DNA of 64,000 nucleotides from Arenibaculum pallidiluteum (lineage in GTDB: Bacteria; Pseudomonadota; Alphaproteobacteria; Azospirillales; Azospirillaceae). Where the stretch lies: positions 1 to 64,000 of the forward strand of contig NZ_JAFIQU010000017.1 in NCBI RefSeq assembly GCF_017355985.1, given 5' to 3'. The notes beneath the pieces were generated by a model. It ran no database searches and was not told where the DNA came from. It saw only the letters and a list, made by a program, of their open reading frames with translations. Shown one piece after another: positions 25,132 to 34,237 of this stretch (position 1 is its first letter; every line of letters starts with the position of its first letter). A program made the translations under genes and the position numbers.

Positions 25132-26722
25132 CGCGGGCCTCCGCGCCGCCCCCGGATACGCCCCCGGATCCGGTCCCCGATCCGGCCGCGGCTGCCGGGG
25201 CGCGCCCCGGCGCCGGCTCGCCCCCATCGGCCATGGCGTGCATCACGGCATCCTCGGTCAGCGCGTCGCCCTCCAGCTCGGCAACGCTGCGGCCATCGCG
25301 GAGCACCACGACGCGGTCGGCCCCCTGGACGAGTTCCTCGAGCTCCGAGGAGATCATCAGCACTCCCAGCCCGCCATCCGCGAGTTCCTCGACCAGGGAC
25401 AGAATCTCGGCCTTGGCGCCGACATCGATGCCGCGGGTCGGCTCGTCCAGGATCAGCAGCTCGGGATCCGTGCACAGCCAGCGCGCCAGCAGCACCTTCT
25501 GCTGGTTCCCGCCCGAGAGCTCGCGGATGCGCTGCTCGGGCGAGGCGCATTTGATGCCGAGGCGTCGCACGAACTCGTCCGCGATGCGCTGCTGGCGCGC
25601 GGTGTCGACGACCCCGGCCCGCGCCAGGTGCGGCAGCAGGGCGAGCGTCATGTTCTCGCGCACGGACATGTCGGGGATGATCCCTTCGGCCTTGCGGTCC
25701 TCGGAGCTGAAGCCGATGCGCGCCCGGATGGCCTCGCCGGGTGCGCGAAAGCGGGCGGGCGCGCCCTTGTGGCGGATCAGGCCGCCCTCGGGCGCATCGG
25801 CGCCGAAGAGCATGCGCGCGACCTCGGTCCGTCCGGAGCCCAGCAGCCCGGCAAGACCGACGACCTCGCCCCGCCGCACGGAGAGCCCCGCGTCGCGCAC
25901 GCGGTGGCCGCGGCGCAGCCCCTCGACCTCCAGCAGCGGCGCGCCGCCCGCGCGCTCGGTTCCGTGGATGCCGCGTGCCTCGCTCTCGGTGAGGCGGCGG
26001 CCGAGCATGGCCATCACCAGGTCGAGCTTGCCGAGCTCTCCCATGCGGCTCTGCGCGACCGTGCGACCGTCGCGCATCACCGTGACCCGGTCGCAGACGG
26101 CATAGAGCTCGTCCAGCCGGTGGCTCACGAAGATGACGGAGACGCCGCGCGCCTTCAGGCGCCGGATCACGCCGAACAGCACCTCGACCTCGCGGTCGTC
26201 CAGGGACGAGGTCGGCTCGTCCATCACGACCAGCTTCGCATCGGTCGAGACCGCCCGGGCGATGGCCACCATCTGCTGGACCGCGATGCTGCAGCGCCCG
26301 AGCGGGAGCGTCACGTCCACGTCGATGTCGAACTGACGGAGCAGGGCCGCGGCATCCGCGTTCATGCGCGACCAGTGGATCAGGCCCAGGCGGCGCGGCT
26401 CACGCCCGAGGAAGACGTTCTCGGCCACCGAGCGGTACCGCACCAGGTTGATCTCCTGGTAGATCGTGCTGATGCCCAGGCGCTGGGCCTCGGCCGGGCT
26501 CGCCGGGGCGATCGCCGAGCCGTCGAACTGGATGGACCCGGCGTCGGGCCGGTGGGCGCCGGTCAGGATCTTGATGATGGTGGACTTGCCGGCGCCGTTC
26601 TGGCCGATCAGGGCGTGGACCTCGGCCCGGCCGACCGTCAGCTCGGCGGCGGTGAGCGCGGGAACCCCGGAGAAGCTCTTGTCGATACCCCGCATGGCCA
26701 GCAGGGGCGCGGCGTCCACCAC
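25124..26722 (-). CDS. ytfR: Sugar ABC ATPase with two nucleotide-binding domains, YtfR-like
   Basis: The 532-residue RbsA/YtfR-type protein has tandem ATPase domains. The first has Walker A GQNGAGKST and Walker B LVVMDEPTSSLD. The second has a degenerate Walker A (LLGSGRTE), signature LSGGNQQKVLLARWL and Walker B LLILDEPTRGID. It energises the two permeases. GTG at 26722 has GAGG 6 nt upstream. The C-terminal 25 residues are an unusual Pro/Gly/Ala-rich tail beyond the normal family end, overlapping the permease start. Confidence 0.93.
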   Translation of the reverse strand: MVDAAPLLAMRGIDKSFSGVPALTAAELTVGRAEVHALIGQNGAGKSTIIKILTGAHRPDAGSIQFDGSAIAPASPAEAQRLGISTIYQEINLVRYRSVAENVFLGREPRRLGLIHWSRMNADAAALLRQFDIDVDVTLPLGRCSIAVQQMVAIARAVSTDAKLVVMDEPTSSLDDREVEVLFGVIRRLKARGVSVIFVSHRLDELYAVCDRVTVMRDGRTVAQSRMGELGKLDLVMAMLGRRLTESEARGIHGTERAGGAPLLEVEGLRRGHRVRDAGLSVRRGEVVGLAGLLGSGRTEVARMLFGADAPEGGLIRHKGAPARFRAPGEAIRARIGFSSEDRKAEGIIPDMSVRENMTLALLPHLARAGVVDTARQQRIADEFVRRLGIKCASPEQRIRELSGGNQQKVLLARWLCTDPELLILDEPTRGIDVGAKAEILSLVEELADGGLGVLMISSELEELVQGADRVVVLRDGRSVAELEGDALTEDAVMHAMADGGEPAPGRAPAAAAGSGTGSGGVSGGGAEARGG

Positions 26723-26748
26723 GGCGGACCTCGAATTTCCGGAAAGGG

Positions 26749-26776
26749 GCGGGCGGGCACCTGGACGCCCACCCGC
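26749..26776 (-). promoter_or_regulatory. Intercistronic hairpin between binding protein and ATPase genes
   Basis: GCGGG-C-GGGC (26749-26758) pairs with GCCC-A-CCCGC (26767-26776), nine pairs with one mismatch and an 8-nt loop. It lies between the ytfQ stop and the ytfR start. Such stem-loops commonly protect the upstream mRNA so that the binding protein is made in excess over the membrane subunits. Confidence 0.45.
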
Positions 26777-26793
26777 AGTTTCACCAGAGAAGC

Positions 26794-27771
26794 TCAGTAG
26801 GCGCTCGCCACCGACTCCGCGGCGTTCGAGGCCTCGTAGAAGTTGTCGGGAACCTTGATCCAGGGATCGATCTTCTCCCCCGCGGCATAGCGCCTGGCGG
26901 TCTCGAAGGCCTTGGGCCCGAAGCGCGGGTTGCTCTCGACCACCGCCCCGATCTTGCCGTCGACGATCCCCTGCAGGGCATCCCGGGTGCCGTCTATCGA
27001 GACGACGGTGATGTCCTTTCCGGGCTTGCGGCCGGCGGCCTCGAGGGCGGCCAGGGCGCCGATCGCCATCTCGTCGTTGTGGGCGTAGACGGCCGTCGCC
27101 TGCGGGTTCGCCTGCAGCAGCGTCTCCATCACCTGCCGGCCCTTGTCGCGCACGAAGTCGCCGCTCTGCGAGGCGACGATCTGCATGCCGGGATTCTTGG
27201 CGATCACCTCGGCGAAGCCCTTGCGCCGGTCGTTCGCCGGCGAGGAGCCCACGGTGCCCTGCAGCTCGATGATCTTGGCATTGCCGCCCGTGGACTTGAC
27301 CAGCCACTCGGCCGCACGGCGCCCCTGGTCGATGAAGTCGGAGCCGATGAAGGTGACGTAGTCGCGGCCGGGCTTGGCCTGGGTCTCGTCGACGCGGCGG
27401 TCCAGCAGGATCACCGGGATTCCGGCCCGCTTGGCCTTCATCACCGCGGCCACCAGGGGCTTCTCCTCGCGCGGGGCGAGAAAGATCAGGTCGACGCCCT
27501 GGGCGATCATGCTGTCGACGTCGGCGACCTGCTTGGCGGCCGAGCCGGCGGCGTCGGTGTAGACGAGCTGCCAGCCCTGCTTCTGCGCCTCGGCCTTCAT
27601 GCTCTCGGTCTGGGCGATGCGCCAGGGATTGTTGCTCTCGGTCTGCGCGAAGCCGACCTTGTAGGCCTGCTTCTGCTTCATCTTCGGCAGGTCCTGGGCG
27701 GCGGCGGCGGCGAGCGTCGCCGCCGTGAGCGCCAGCCCCATGGTCAGGATGCGCAGCGGATGCTTGATCAT
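26794..27771 (-). CDS. ytfQ: Periplasmic sugar-binding protein, YtfQ-like
   Basis: The 325-residue protein has a signal peptide (about 1-25) and a family 1 (ribose/galactofuranose) binding fold. It matches E. coli YtfQ in distinctive blocks recalled from the family: ELQGTVG, RKGFAE, SQSGDF, KGRQVMET, YAHNDEMAIGA and KPGKDI. YtfQ binds galactofuranose. The ligand here is probably a furanose sugar. ATG at 27771 has AGGAGG 9 nt upstream. It heads the operon and is divergent from the LacI regulator. Confidence 0.92.
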   Translation of the reverse strand: MIKHPLRILTMGLALTAATLAAAAAQDLPKMKQKQAYKVGFAQTESNNPWRIAQTESMKAEAQKQGWQLVYTDAAGSAAKQVADVDSMIAQGVDLIFLAPREEKPLVAAVMKAKRAGIPVILLDRRVDETQAKPGRDYVTFIGSDFIDQGRRAAEWLVKSTGGNAKIIELQGTVGSSPANDRRKGFAEVIAKNPGMQIVASQSGDFVRDKGRQVMETLLQANPQATAVYAHNDEMAIGALAALEAAGRKPGKDITVVSIDGTRDALQGIVDGKIGAVVESNPRFGPKAFETARRYAAGEKIDPWIKVPDNFYEASNAAESVASAY

Positions 27772-27862
27772 CGGGTGGATCCTCCTGTGCGAGACCGCGT
27801 CTCCGCCGGCTTTTGCCGGTCTGCTTGCGCGACTGACTGTCGCTGCAGCGAACGCTTGCACA

Positions 27863-27978
27863 GCTAATTTGAGCAGTCAATAGTTGCTAAAGTGATTTGC
27901 AGGCCCAGCCACAGGGCCACGCAAACTCTTGTCCGGCGGCTCATCCGAACGTGGAGGGGCAGGTGCTAATTATTAGCA
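27863..27978. promoter_or_regulatory. Divergent control region with LacI-type operator
   Basis: The 280-bp gap between ytfQ and the LacI gene holds a perfect 7-1-7 palindrome TGCTAATTATTAGCA (27964-27978). It also has two further GCTAA half-site cores at 27863-27867 and 27886-27890 with partial symmetry. The layout fits a LacI-family repressor controlling both the sugar operon and its own gene. Confidence 0.55.
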
Positions 27979-28051
27979 GGGAAGCCGGGATGACGGGATC
28001 CGCCGCCTCCCCTAGAATCGCGGCCGTGAACGTCGAGGGAGGACACGGGAG

Positions 28052-29188
28052 TTGAACGATGATCGCCGCCGCCGGCGGCCGACCATGATCGACGTCGCGA
28101 AGCTGGCCGGCGTGTCCCAGTCCAGCGTCTCCCTCGTGCTGAACAACATGACCGGCGCGCGCATCTCGGAAGCGACACGCCGGCGAGTCCGGGCCGCAGC
28201 CCAGGAGATCGGCTACCAGCTCGGCCCGCGCGGGCGCGAGCCGCTCCCCCCGTCGGGACCGGTCGCGAGGACGCTGATCGGCTATCTCGTCGACGAGATC
28301 TCCACCAGCCCCCATCCGGTCCAGTCGGTGGACGGCGCGCGCGACGCGGCCTGGGAGCACGACTGCGTGCTCGCGGTCTTCGCGACGCGGGGCGATTCCG
28401 AGCTGGAGGAGCAGGTGCTGCGCGCCCTGGTCGCCAACCCGGCTCTGGTCGGCGTCGTCTACTCGACGATCTTCACGCGCAAGGTGGAGGTGCCGGCGCT
28501 CCTGGGCGCTGTGCCGACCGTGCTGCTGAACTGCTACGACGGCGCGCGCGCCCTTCCCTCCGTCGTCCCGGGCGAGGTCGCGGGCGGCCATACCGCGACC
28601 GAGCACCTGATCCAGGCCGGCCACCGGCGCATCGGCTTCATCAACGGCGAGCCCTGGATGGACGCGGCGCGGGACCGCTTCAAGGGCTACCGCCAGGCGC
28701 TGGCGACGGCCGACCTGCCCTTCGATCCCGCGCTGGTGCGCGACGGCGACTGGTCGCCCAGCACCGGCTACGCGCACACCCTGTCCCTGATGCGCGAGAA
28801 GCGGCCGCCGACGGCGATCTTCTGCGCCAACGACCTGATGGCCGTGGGCTGCTACGAGGCGCTGAAGGAGCTGGGCCTGCGCATCCCGACCGACGTCGCC
28901 GTGATGGGCTACGATGACCAGGAGATCGCCCAGCACGTGCGTCCGGCCCTGACCACCGTGCTGCTGCCGAACTACGAGATGGGCCGCTGGGCGGTGGAGC
29001 ATCTGGTCGCCGATGCGATCCACGGCCGCGCGCCGCGCCTGCTGCAGGTGAAGATGGACAGTCCGCTGGTCGCACGGGACTCGGTCCGCCCGGTGGCCCA
29101 GCGCCCCGCGGAGGACGCGCCGCCGGCGGAGGCGGCGCGTCCGGACCGCTCTCTGCCGGACCGCCCGCTCGAGGCCGGGCGGGCCTGA
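28052..29188 (+). CDS. LacI-family transcriptional regulator
   Basis: The 378-residue protein has an N-terminal LacI helix-turn-helix (MIDVAKLAGVSQSSVSLVLN, about 12-31), the hinge region, and a periplasmic-binding-protein-like sensor domain (GHTATEHLIQAGHRRIGFI, AIFCANDLMAVG, GYDDQEIAQHVRPALTTV). TTG at 28052 with GGAGG about 9 nt upstream gives the first residues MNDDRRRRR; ATG at 28085 is the alternative. It is divergent from the furanose importer and very likely represses it until the sugar or a derivative binds. Confidence 0.92.
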   Translation: MNDDRRRRRPTMIDVAKLAGVSQSSVSLVLNNMTGARISEATRRRVRAAAQEIGYQLGPRGREPLPPSGPVARTLIGYLVDEISTSPHPVQSVDGARDAAWEHDCVLAVFATRGDSELEEQVLRALVANPALVGVVYSTIFTRKVEVPALLGAVPTVLLNCYDGARALPSVVPGEVAGGHTATEHLIQAGHRRIGFINGEPWMDAARDRFKGYRQALATADLPFDPALVRDGDWSPSTGYAHTLSLMREKRPPTAIFCANDLMAVGCYEALKELGLRIPTDVAVMGYDDQEIAQHVRPALTTVLLPNYEMGRWAVEHLVADAIHGRAPRLLQVKMDSPLVARDSVRPVAQRPAEDAPPAEAARPDRSLPDRPLEAGRA

Positions 29189-29387
29189 GGTACGGCCCCG
29201 CCACCCGGGGACGAGAGGCCGAGCGCGAGGACGCCGGAGCGGCAGGAGTGCCACCCGCATGGCCGGCATGGACTTCCGAAGGCATGCCCCGGCCGAGCGC
29301 CCCGCGGATCCGGCCCTTACAGAAGACCATCAGCGACCAGATCGGGCCGGCCCGGCGCAGCAGGGCGGGGGCCGCAGCCGTCGCGCG

Positions 29388-29409
29388 GCCCTGAGCGCAG
29401 GGCGCCCTG
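29388..29409. terminator. Hairpin between convergent LacI and dipeptidase genes
   Basis: GCCCTG (29388-29393) and CAGGGC (29398-29403) form a stem with a 4-nt loop, and CAGGGCGCCCTG (29398-29409) is itself a perfect 12-bp palindrome, so two alternative folds exist. The rest of the 267-bp gap 29189-29455 shows nothing convincing. Confidence 0.35.
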
Positions 29410-29455
29410 GCCCGCCCCCTCGGCCCCTCCTTGAGCGCCCCCCTCAGCGGCCCGC

Positions 29456-30511
29456 TCAGCCGCCCCAGGTCCGCTCCAGCACGGAGACCCAGTTCTCCCA
29501 GCAGAGCTTGCGCAGGCTCGGCTCGTCCCAGCCGTGGCGGCGCAGCGCCTCGACCACGGCCGGAAGGCCTGTCACGTCCTGGATCTCGTCGGGGACCGTG
29601 GCGCCGTCGAAGTCGGACCCGAAGCCGACGCCATCGATTCCGACCTTCTCGACCAGATGGTCGAAATGGCGCAGGAGCTGATCGAGCGGCGTCGCGGCAT
29701 CCATGCGTCCGTCGGGGCGGATGAAGGAGGTCGCGAAGTTGACGCCCACCATGCCCCGGCTCTCGCGGATCGCGGCGAGCTGGTCGTCCGTCAGGTTGCG
29801 GGCGTGCGGGGACAGCGCATGGGCGTTGGAATGGGTCGCCACCAGCGGCGCGTCGCTGATGCGCGCCACGTCCCAGAACCCCTTCTCGTTGAGGTGCGAG
29901 AGGTCGACCAGGATCCGCTTCTCGTTGCAGGCCCGGACCAGCCGCACGCCCGCCTCTGTTAGGCCGTCGCCGGTATCGGGCGATGAGGGATAGCGGAAGG
30001 GAACGCCGTGGCCGAAGGCCGTGGGCCGGCTCCAGACCAGCCCCAGGGAGCGCAGCCCGGCCGCATGCCAGACCTCCAGCGCGTCCAGGGAGGTGTCGAT
30101 CGCCTCGGCGCCCTCGAAATGCAGAACGGTGGCGAGCACGCCGTCCCGGATGCTCTGCCGGATCTCGGCCGCCGTGCGGCAGATCCGGACGGCGCCGGCC
30201 GCCTCGCGCTCGATCCGGAACAGGATCGCCGCCATGGCTTCCGCCACCGGCCGCGCGGCGGCGGGGTCGAGCGGCAGCGGCAGCGGCACGTCGTAGGTCG
30301 CCTGCCGCATCAGGTGATCGACGTGGCCGAAGTCCGGGGAAGGCAGGAACACGGCGAAGAGGCCGCCGGCGAAGCCGCCCTTGCGCATGCGCGGCAGGTC
30401 CAGATGCCCTTCGCCGTCGCCCGCGACGAAGGCCCGGGCCGCCCCGCCTCCCTTGGGCAGCAGGCGCAGGAGCACGTCGTTATGGCCGTCGAAGATCGGG
30501 AATGCGGTCAT
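29456..30511 (-). CDS. Membrane-dipeptidase family protein (peptidase M19)
   Basis: The 351-residue protein is a zinc dipeptidase of the renal-dipeptidase family. Metal ligands are visible: H10-x-D12 (DGHND), the bridging E133 (HFEGAE), H206 (VDLSHL) and H227 (ATHSNA). GSDFDG near the C-terminus is also characteristic. No signal peptide is seen, so it is probably cytoplasmic. ATG at 30511 follows GGAAG. It stands alone. Its promoter region starts with a short tandem repeat. Confidence 0.92.
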   Translation of the reverse strand: MTAFPIFDGHNDVLLRLLPKGGGAARAFVAGDGEGHLDLPRMRKGGFAGGLFAVFLPSPDFGHVDHLMRQATYDVPLPLPLDPAAARPVAEAMAAILFRIEREAAGAVRICRTAAEIRQSIRDGVLATVLHFEGAEAIDTSLDALEVWHAAGLRSLGLVWSRPTAFGHGVPFRYPSSPDTGDGLTEAGVRLVRACNEKRILVDLSHLNEKGFWDVARISDAPLVATHSNAHALSPHARNLTDDQLAAIRESRGMVGVNFATSFIRPDGRMDAATPLDQLLRHFDHLVEKVGIDGVGFGSDFDGATVPDEIQDVTGLPAVVEALRRHGWDEPSLRKLCWENWVSVLERTWGG

Positions 30512-30525
30512 GATGGCTTCCGGGC

Positions 30526-30553
30526 GGGGTTCCGGTCGGGGTTCCGGTCGGGG
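30526..30553. repeat. Short tandem repeat, 12-bp unit
   Basis: GGGGTTCCGGTC occurs twice in tandem (30526-30537, 30538-30549) followed by a third partial GGGG, just upstream of the dipeptidase start. It may be a slippage-prone tract affecting the leader. Confidence 0.55.
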
Positions 30554-30723
30554 ATCCTGGCTGGCGGGCCGGCACGTGACCGACCCGGCGGGCAGACGCC
30601 AGCGTTATCCCATCGCAGAGCCGCCGTCATCCCTCCTCCTGCGCCGCTCCTGCCATGCCGGCCTATGCCGGACGGGCCGGCGCAGCACCCCGGTCCGGCC
30701 CCTGTTGTCCGGAGGCACGAGGA

Positions 30724-31548
30724 ATGCCGGGGAGCAAAGGACTGCGCATGCGGACGGAGCGGGTGGAGAACCTCGTCGACTATGTGGAGCTGATCGCCGG
30801 GCTCGCCGAGTACACCGTGAACTTCCGCGGCGCCAAGGATCCCGTTGAGGACATGAAGCCCAGCATCGTGCGGTCCTGGGAACGGAACCGGCGGATCCGC
30901 GCCGACCAGGGCCTGGAGCAGCGCCTGTCGCTCTGGGACTACGAGGAACGGCTGGTCGAGGCCTTCAAGCGCCAGGCGCTTCCCTTCCTGGAGGCCGTGC
31001 CCCAGCAGCACCTGAACTGGCTTGCGGTGGCCCAGCACCATCACCTGCCCACGCGCCTGCTGGACTGGACCCGCAACCCGCTGATCGCGCTCTATTTCGC
31101 GGTCAGCCAGCGCAGGACCTACCAGCCCGTGGCCGATTGGTGCGACGCCTACGTCTTCGCTTGGCAGGTCAGCGACAACCCGGATTCGCCGCGCCTGACC
31201 CTGCCGCTGGACGCCATCGCGGCCATGCGGCCCCAGGGAGAGGGGATGATCGGCGCCGACAGGCCATCCGAGCCCGACACGGTCATGCTGTTCAGCCCGC
31301 CCATCATCTCGTCCCGGATCTCGTCCCAGGAGGGGCTGTTCAGCTTCCAGGCCCGGCTCTCGCCGACCTCTTTCCCCGACCTCGCCGAGAAGGCCGGCCT
31401 GAACGTGATCCGCATCCAGATCCGCGGCCCCGCGCGGCTCGGCATCCTGAAGCACCTGAACCGGCTCGGCGTCGAATCGGGAAAGCTGTTCCCCGACCTG
31501 CCCGGCCTCAGCGCCCATCAGCGATGGGTCGCCGAATGGCTGTGGTAG
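30724..31548 (+). CDS. FRG-domain protein of unknown function
   Basis: The 274-residue protein belongs to the FRG family, named for its Phe-Arg-Gly motif, here F34-R35-G36 (VNFRGAKD). The second hallmark, AQHHHLPTRLLDWTRNPLIA, follows at about 120-140. The biochemical role is unknown. FRG proteins are scattered among bacteria and phages, which suggests mobility, but no phage or defence genes flank this one. ATG at 30724 has GGAGG 8 nt upstream; ATG at 30748 is less well supported. It ends 7 bp from the convergent upp. Confidence 0.82.
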   Translation: MPGSKGLRMRTERVENLVDYVELIAGLAEYTVNFRGAKDPVEDMKPSIVRSWERNRRIRADQGLEQRLSLWDYEERLVEAFKRQALPFLEAVPQQHLNWLAVAQHHHLPTRLLDWTRNPLIALYFAVSQRRTYQPVADWCDAYVFAWQVSDNPDSPRLTLPLDAIAAMRPQGEGMIGADRPSEPDTVMLFSPPIISSRISSQEGLFSFQARLSPTSFPDLAEKAGLNVIRIQIRGPARLGILKHLNRLGVESGKLFPDLPGLSAHQRWVAEWLW

Positions 31549-31555
31549 CGCGCGG

Positions 31556-32206
31556 CTACTTCGTCCCGAACATGCGATCGCCCGCGTCGCCCAGCCCGGG
31601 GACGATGTAGGCCATCTCGTTCAGGTGGCTGTCCAGCGAGGCGCAAAAGACCTTGACCTCGGGATGCGCGGCGCTGAAGACGCGCGCGCCCTCGGGCGCG
31701 GCCACCAGCGCCATGAAGCGGATGTTCTGGTCCTCGACCCCGTGGCGGTTCAGCACGTCGCAGGCGTGAACGGCGGAATGGCCGGTCGCCAGCATCGGGT
31801 CCACCAGGATGAACAGCCGCCCCTCGGCCTCCGGCAGCTTGACGAGGTACTCGACGGGCTTCTTGGTCTCCTCGTCGCGGTAGAGGCCGATATGTCCCTC
31901 GCGGGCCGAAGGCATCAGCTCGTGCAGGCCCTGGGCCATGCCCAGCCCCGCCCGCAGCACAGGCACCACGGCCACCTTCTTGCCGGCGATCACGGGCGCG
32001 TCCAGGGGCGCCAGCGGGGTCTCGATCCGCTCCGTCGTCAACGGGAGGTCCCGGGTGATCTCGTAGCCCATCAGCAGAGAGATCTCCTTCAGCAGCGTGC
32101 GGAACCCGTTGGTCGAACGCTGCCGGTCCCGCATATGCGTCAGCTTGTGCTGAATCAGCGGGTGGTCGATCACGTACAGGTTGGGATAGTCGGGATGCTT
32201 CTTCAT
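31556..32206 (-). CDS. upp: Uracil phosphoribosyltransferase
   Basis: The 216-residue cytoplasmic enzyme makes UMP from uracil and PRPP (pyrimidine salvage). It has [10 protein letters not shown] near the active site, the PRPP-binding loop [14 protein letters not shown] and the uracil-site C-terminal [17 protein letters not shown]. The length is normal for the family. ATG at 32206 gives [10 protein letters not shown]. It is a single gene in this context. Confidence 0.96.
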   Translation of the reverse strand: MKKHPDYPNLYVIDHPLIQHKLTHMRDRQRSTNGFRTLLKEISLLMGYEITRDLPLTTERIETPLAPLDAPVIAGKKVAVVPVLRAGLGMAQGLHELMPSAREGHIGLYRDEETKKPVEYLVKLPEAEGRLFILVDPMLATGHSAVHACDVLNRHGVEDQNIRFMALVAAPEGARVFSAAHPEVKVFCASLDSHLNEMAYIVPGLGDAGDRMFGTK

Positions 32207-32340
32207 GGCCGGCCGCATGGTGCAAGGGAACGCGGCGCGAGCATACCGGCGCCCGCCGGCCGAACCAAGGGCCGAGGGTGGGGTGGGGCGTGGCGGAGGC
32301 ACAGGTTCACGGCCTGACCGCGCAGGCGTCCGGATATGCG

Positions 32341-32368
32341 AAAGCGCCCAGCCGGAGGCCGGGCGCTT
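32341..32368 (-). terminator. rpmB terminator
   Basis: AAGCGCCC (32342-32349) pairs with GGGCGCTT (32361-32368), with an inner 3-bp extension and one mismatch. On the minus strand the stem runs into a short T run (GCGCTTT), about 50 nt after the rpmB stop. Confidence 0.6.
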
Positions 32369-32416
32369 CGCTGAAAACCGGAAGCGATCCCAGGACGGCC
32401 CGAGGGCCGTGCGGGG

Positions 32417-32713
32417 TCAGGCCGTGGCGCGGGCCGCCAGGCGCTTCTCGATCGCGCGCTTCACCTTGCGGGCGTCGGCCGAGAGCTCGACCGCCTTGGC
32501 ATCCGCCATGAAGGCGTCGAGGCCACCCTTGTGCTCGATGGTGCGGATCGCGTTGGTCGACACGCGCAGCCGAACCGAACGGCCCAGGACCTCGCTCAGG
32601 AACGAGGTTTCCTGAAGGTTGGGTTCGAAGCGGCGGCGGGTCTTGTTGTTGGCGTGGCTGACGTTGTTGCCATACATCACGCCCTTGCCGGTCACGGCGC
32701 AACGTCGTGCCAT
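32417..32713 (-). CDS. rpmB: 50S ribosomal protein L28
   Basis: The 98-residue ribosomal protein opens [20 protein letters not shown] and continues [10 protein letters not shown], unmistakable for bacterial L28. C-terminal residues are basic and helical, and the length is that of the alphaproteobacterial form. ATG at 32713 has AAGGA 8 nt upstream. It is monocistronic, with its own terminator at 32341-32368. Confidence 0.97.
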   Translation of the reverse strand: MARRCAVTGKGVMYGNNVSHANNKTRRRFEPNLQETSFLSEVLGRSVRLRVSTNAIRTIEHKGGLDAFMADAKAVELSADARKVKRAIEKRLAARATA

Positions 32714-32883
32714 GGGAAAGGTCCTTGTCACAATGAACCGGTTGCCGGACGGGGGCCCGGCCGGCGGAGCCGCGTTTATAGGGAAGGCCGGGCACGCCGT
32801 CAAGGCGCCCGCGACAGGGAATGCGCACCTGTCGCGGTTCCGTCCTCTCCCGGTCACGCGCGGCCGGTCGCTCCCTGCCGTCC

Positions 32884-33513
32884 CTATCTGAAGGCTTCGG
32901 TCACGAGACGCAGGCCGAGCAGCCCCAGCACCGCCGCGGCCGCGCGGTCGAGCCAGGTCTTGGCGCGGAGATAGACCGCCTGGGGCCCCGCCGCCGAGAA
33001 GGCGACGGCCACAAGCGTGTACCAGCCGGCCTCGATGGCGAAGACCATCGGCAGAAGGACCGCCCAGGCCCAGGGGGGCGCGCCGACGGGCAGCAGGGCC
33101 GCGAAGATGCTGGCATAGAAGATCGCGGTCTTGGGGTTGCTGAGCTGGGTTCCCAGCGACAGCCAGAAGGATTGCAGGACCGGAACCGGAGGGCCGTCAC
33201 CGCCGCCCGCCATGCGCAGCGGCTCGCCCGCGCCCTGCCAGATCCGCCAGCCGAGATACAGCAGATAGGCGCCGCCGAGCAGCCGAACCCCGAGATAGAG
33301 CCATTCGACCCGCGCCAGCAGGGCCGTCAGGCCGAGCACCGCCAGCGTCGCGAAGACGACCCCGCCGGTTCCCATGCCGAGCGCGGCGGCGATCCCGTGG
33401 CGCCGGGAATGGGCGACCGACGTGCGCGCGACCATCACGAAGCTGGGCCCCGGGCTCGCGGCGCCGATCGCGAGCGTCGCCAGAACGCCCGCCAGCGAGA
33501 GCCAGACCTCCAT
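32884..33513 (-). CDS. LysE-family amino-acid exporter
   Basis: The 209-residue membrane protein has about six hydrophobic segments and LysE/RhtB hallmarks: [20 protein letters not shown] near the N-terminus and [17 protein letters not shown] in the middle. It probably exports an amino acid or related compound. ATG at 33513 has GGAGGG 5 nt upstream. It is divergent from the cytochrome c gene. Confidence 0.9.
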   Translation of the reverse strand: MEVWLSLAGVLATLAIGAASPGPSFVMVARTSVAHSRRHGIAAALGMGTGGVVFATLAVLGLTALLARVEWLYLGVRLLGGAYLLYLGWRIWQGAGEPLRMAGGGDGPPVPVLQSFWLSLGTQLSNPKTAIFYASIFAALLPVGAPPWAWAVLLPMVFAIEAGWYTLVAVAFSAAGPQAVYLRAKTWLDRAAAAVLGLLGLRLVTEAFR

Positions 33514-33732
33514 GCCACCCTCCCCTGATGCGGTCAGGGATCCACGCTAACACGGCCGGGCGGCCCCGCCCTACGCCCTGCGCGACCTATCTCACATCCG
33601 GACAACTGGCATAGGATCTCCAGGCAAGCGGCGAGGGGCGGCTGGGTTCGGGCAAGGGATTCCGGGCCCGAACCCTGCACCCCCGGACAGCCGCCCGAAG
33701 AGAAACGACCTCGACATTCAGGGAGCCACGTC

Positions 33733-34224
33733 ATGAGAACCCTTGCAGCGGCCGCACTCGGTCTGGCCTGTCTTCTTGCCGCGCCCGCGGCCGGATCCCA
33801 GGACCTCGTGAGGCGCGGCGAATACCTCGCCCAGATCATGGATTGCCAGGGCTGCCACACCAGCGGCGCCATGGCCGGCATGCCGGACCCGAAGCTGCAC
33901 CTGGCGGGATCGCCGCTGGGGTTCGGCATCCCGGATCTCGGGATCTTCTACCCGCCCAACCTGACGCCCGACGCCGAGACCGGGCTCGGCTCCTGGACCG
34001 AAGCCGACATCGTGCGGGCCGTGCGCACCGGCATCCGCCCGGACGGGCGGCAGCTCGCGCCGGCGATGCCCTGGCGCTCCTACGCCGCGCTGACCGACGG
34101 CGACGCAGAGGCGCTGGCGGCCTATCTGAAGAGCCTGGCGCCCGTCAGCCACAAGGTCCCGCCGCCGACCGGGACCAAGGACAAGCCCCCTGCCCCCTTC
34201 CTGGGTCTCGTCGTCCCGCAGTAG
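33733..34224 (+). CDS. Periplasmic c-type cytochrome
   Basis: The 163-residue protein has a signal peptide (about 1-22) and one haem site C38-x2-C41-H42 (CQGCH). The downstream pattern NLTPDAETGLGSWTEADIV, GIRPDGRQLAPAMPW (with the likely axial methionine near 112) and LAAYLKSLAPV is typical of class I cytochromes paired with periplasmic dehydrogenases. Its partner is not adjacent. ATG at 33733 has GGGAG 7 nt upstream. Confidence 0.93.
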   Translation: MRTLAAAALGLACLLAAPAAGSQDLVRRGEYLAQIMDCQGCHTSGAMAGMPDPKLHLAGSPLGFGIPDLGIFYPPNLTPDAETGLGSWTEADIVRAVRTGIRPDGRQLAPAMPWRSYAALTDGDAEALAAYLKSLAPVSHKVPPPTGTKDKPPAPFLGLVVPQ

Positions 34225-34237
34225 ATCCCGCGGAACC

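Noticed and set aside
26723-27880. Upstream extension of the sugar ATPase frame over ytfQ
   Set aside because: It is out of frame with ytfQ and Arg-rich; the ATPase starts at GTG 26722 after GAGG.
29189-29455. Possible small gene in the gap between LacI and dipeptidase
   Set aside because: Candidate frames from 29259 are Arg/Pro-rich with no ribosome site; only hairpins are seen.
30526-30553. Tandem repeat considered as CRISPR or VNTR array
   Set aside because: Only two full 12-bp units, no spacers; reported as a simple tandem repeat instead.
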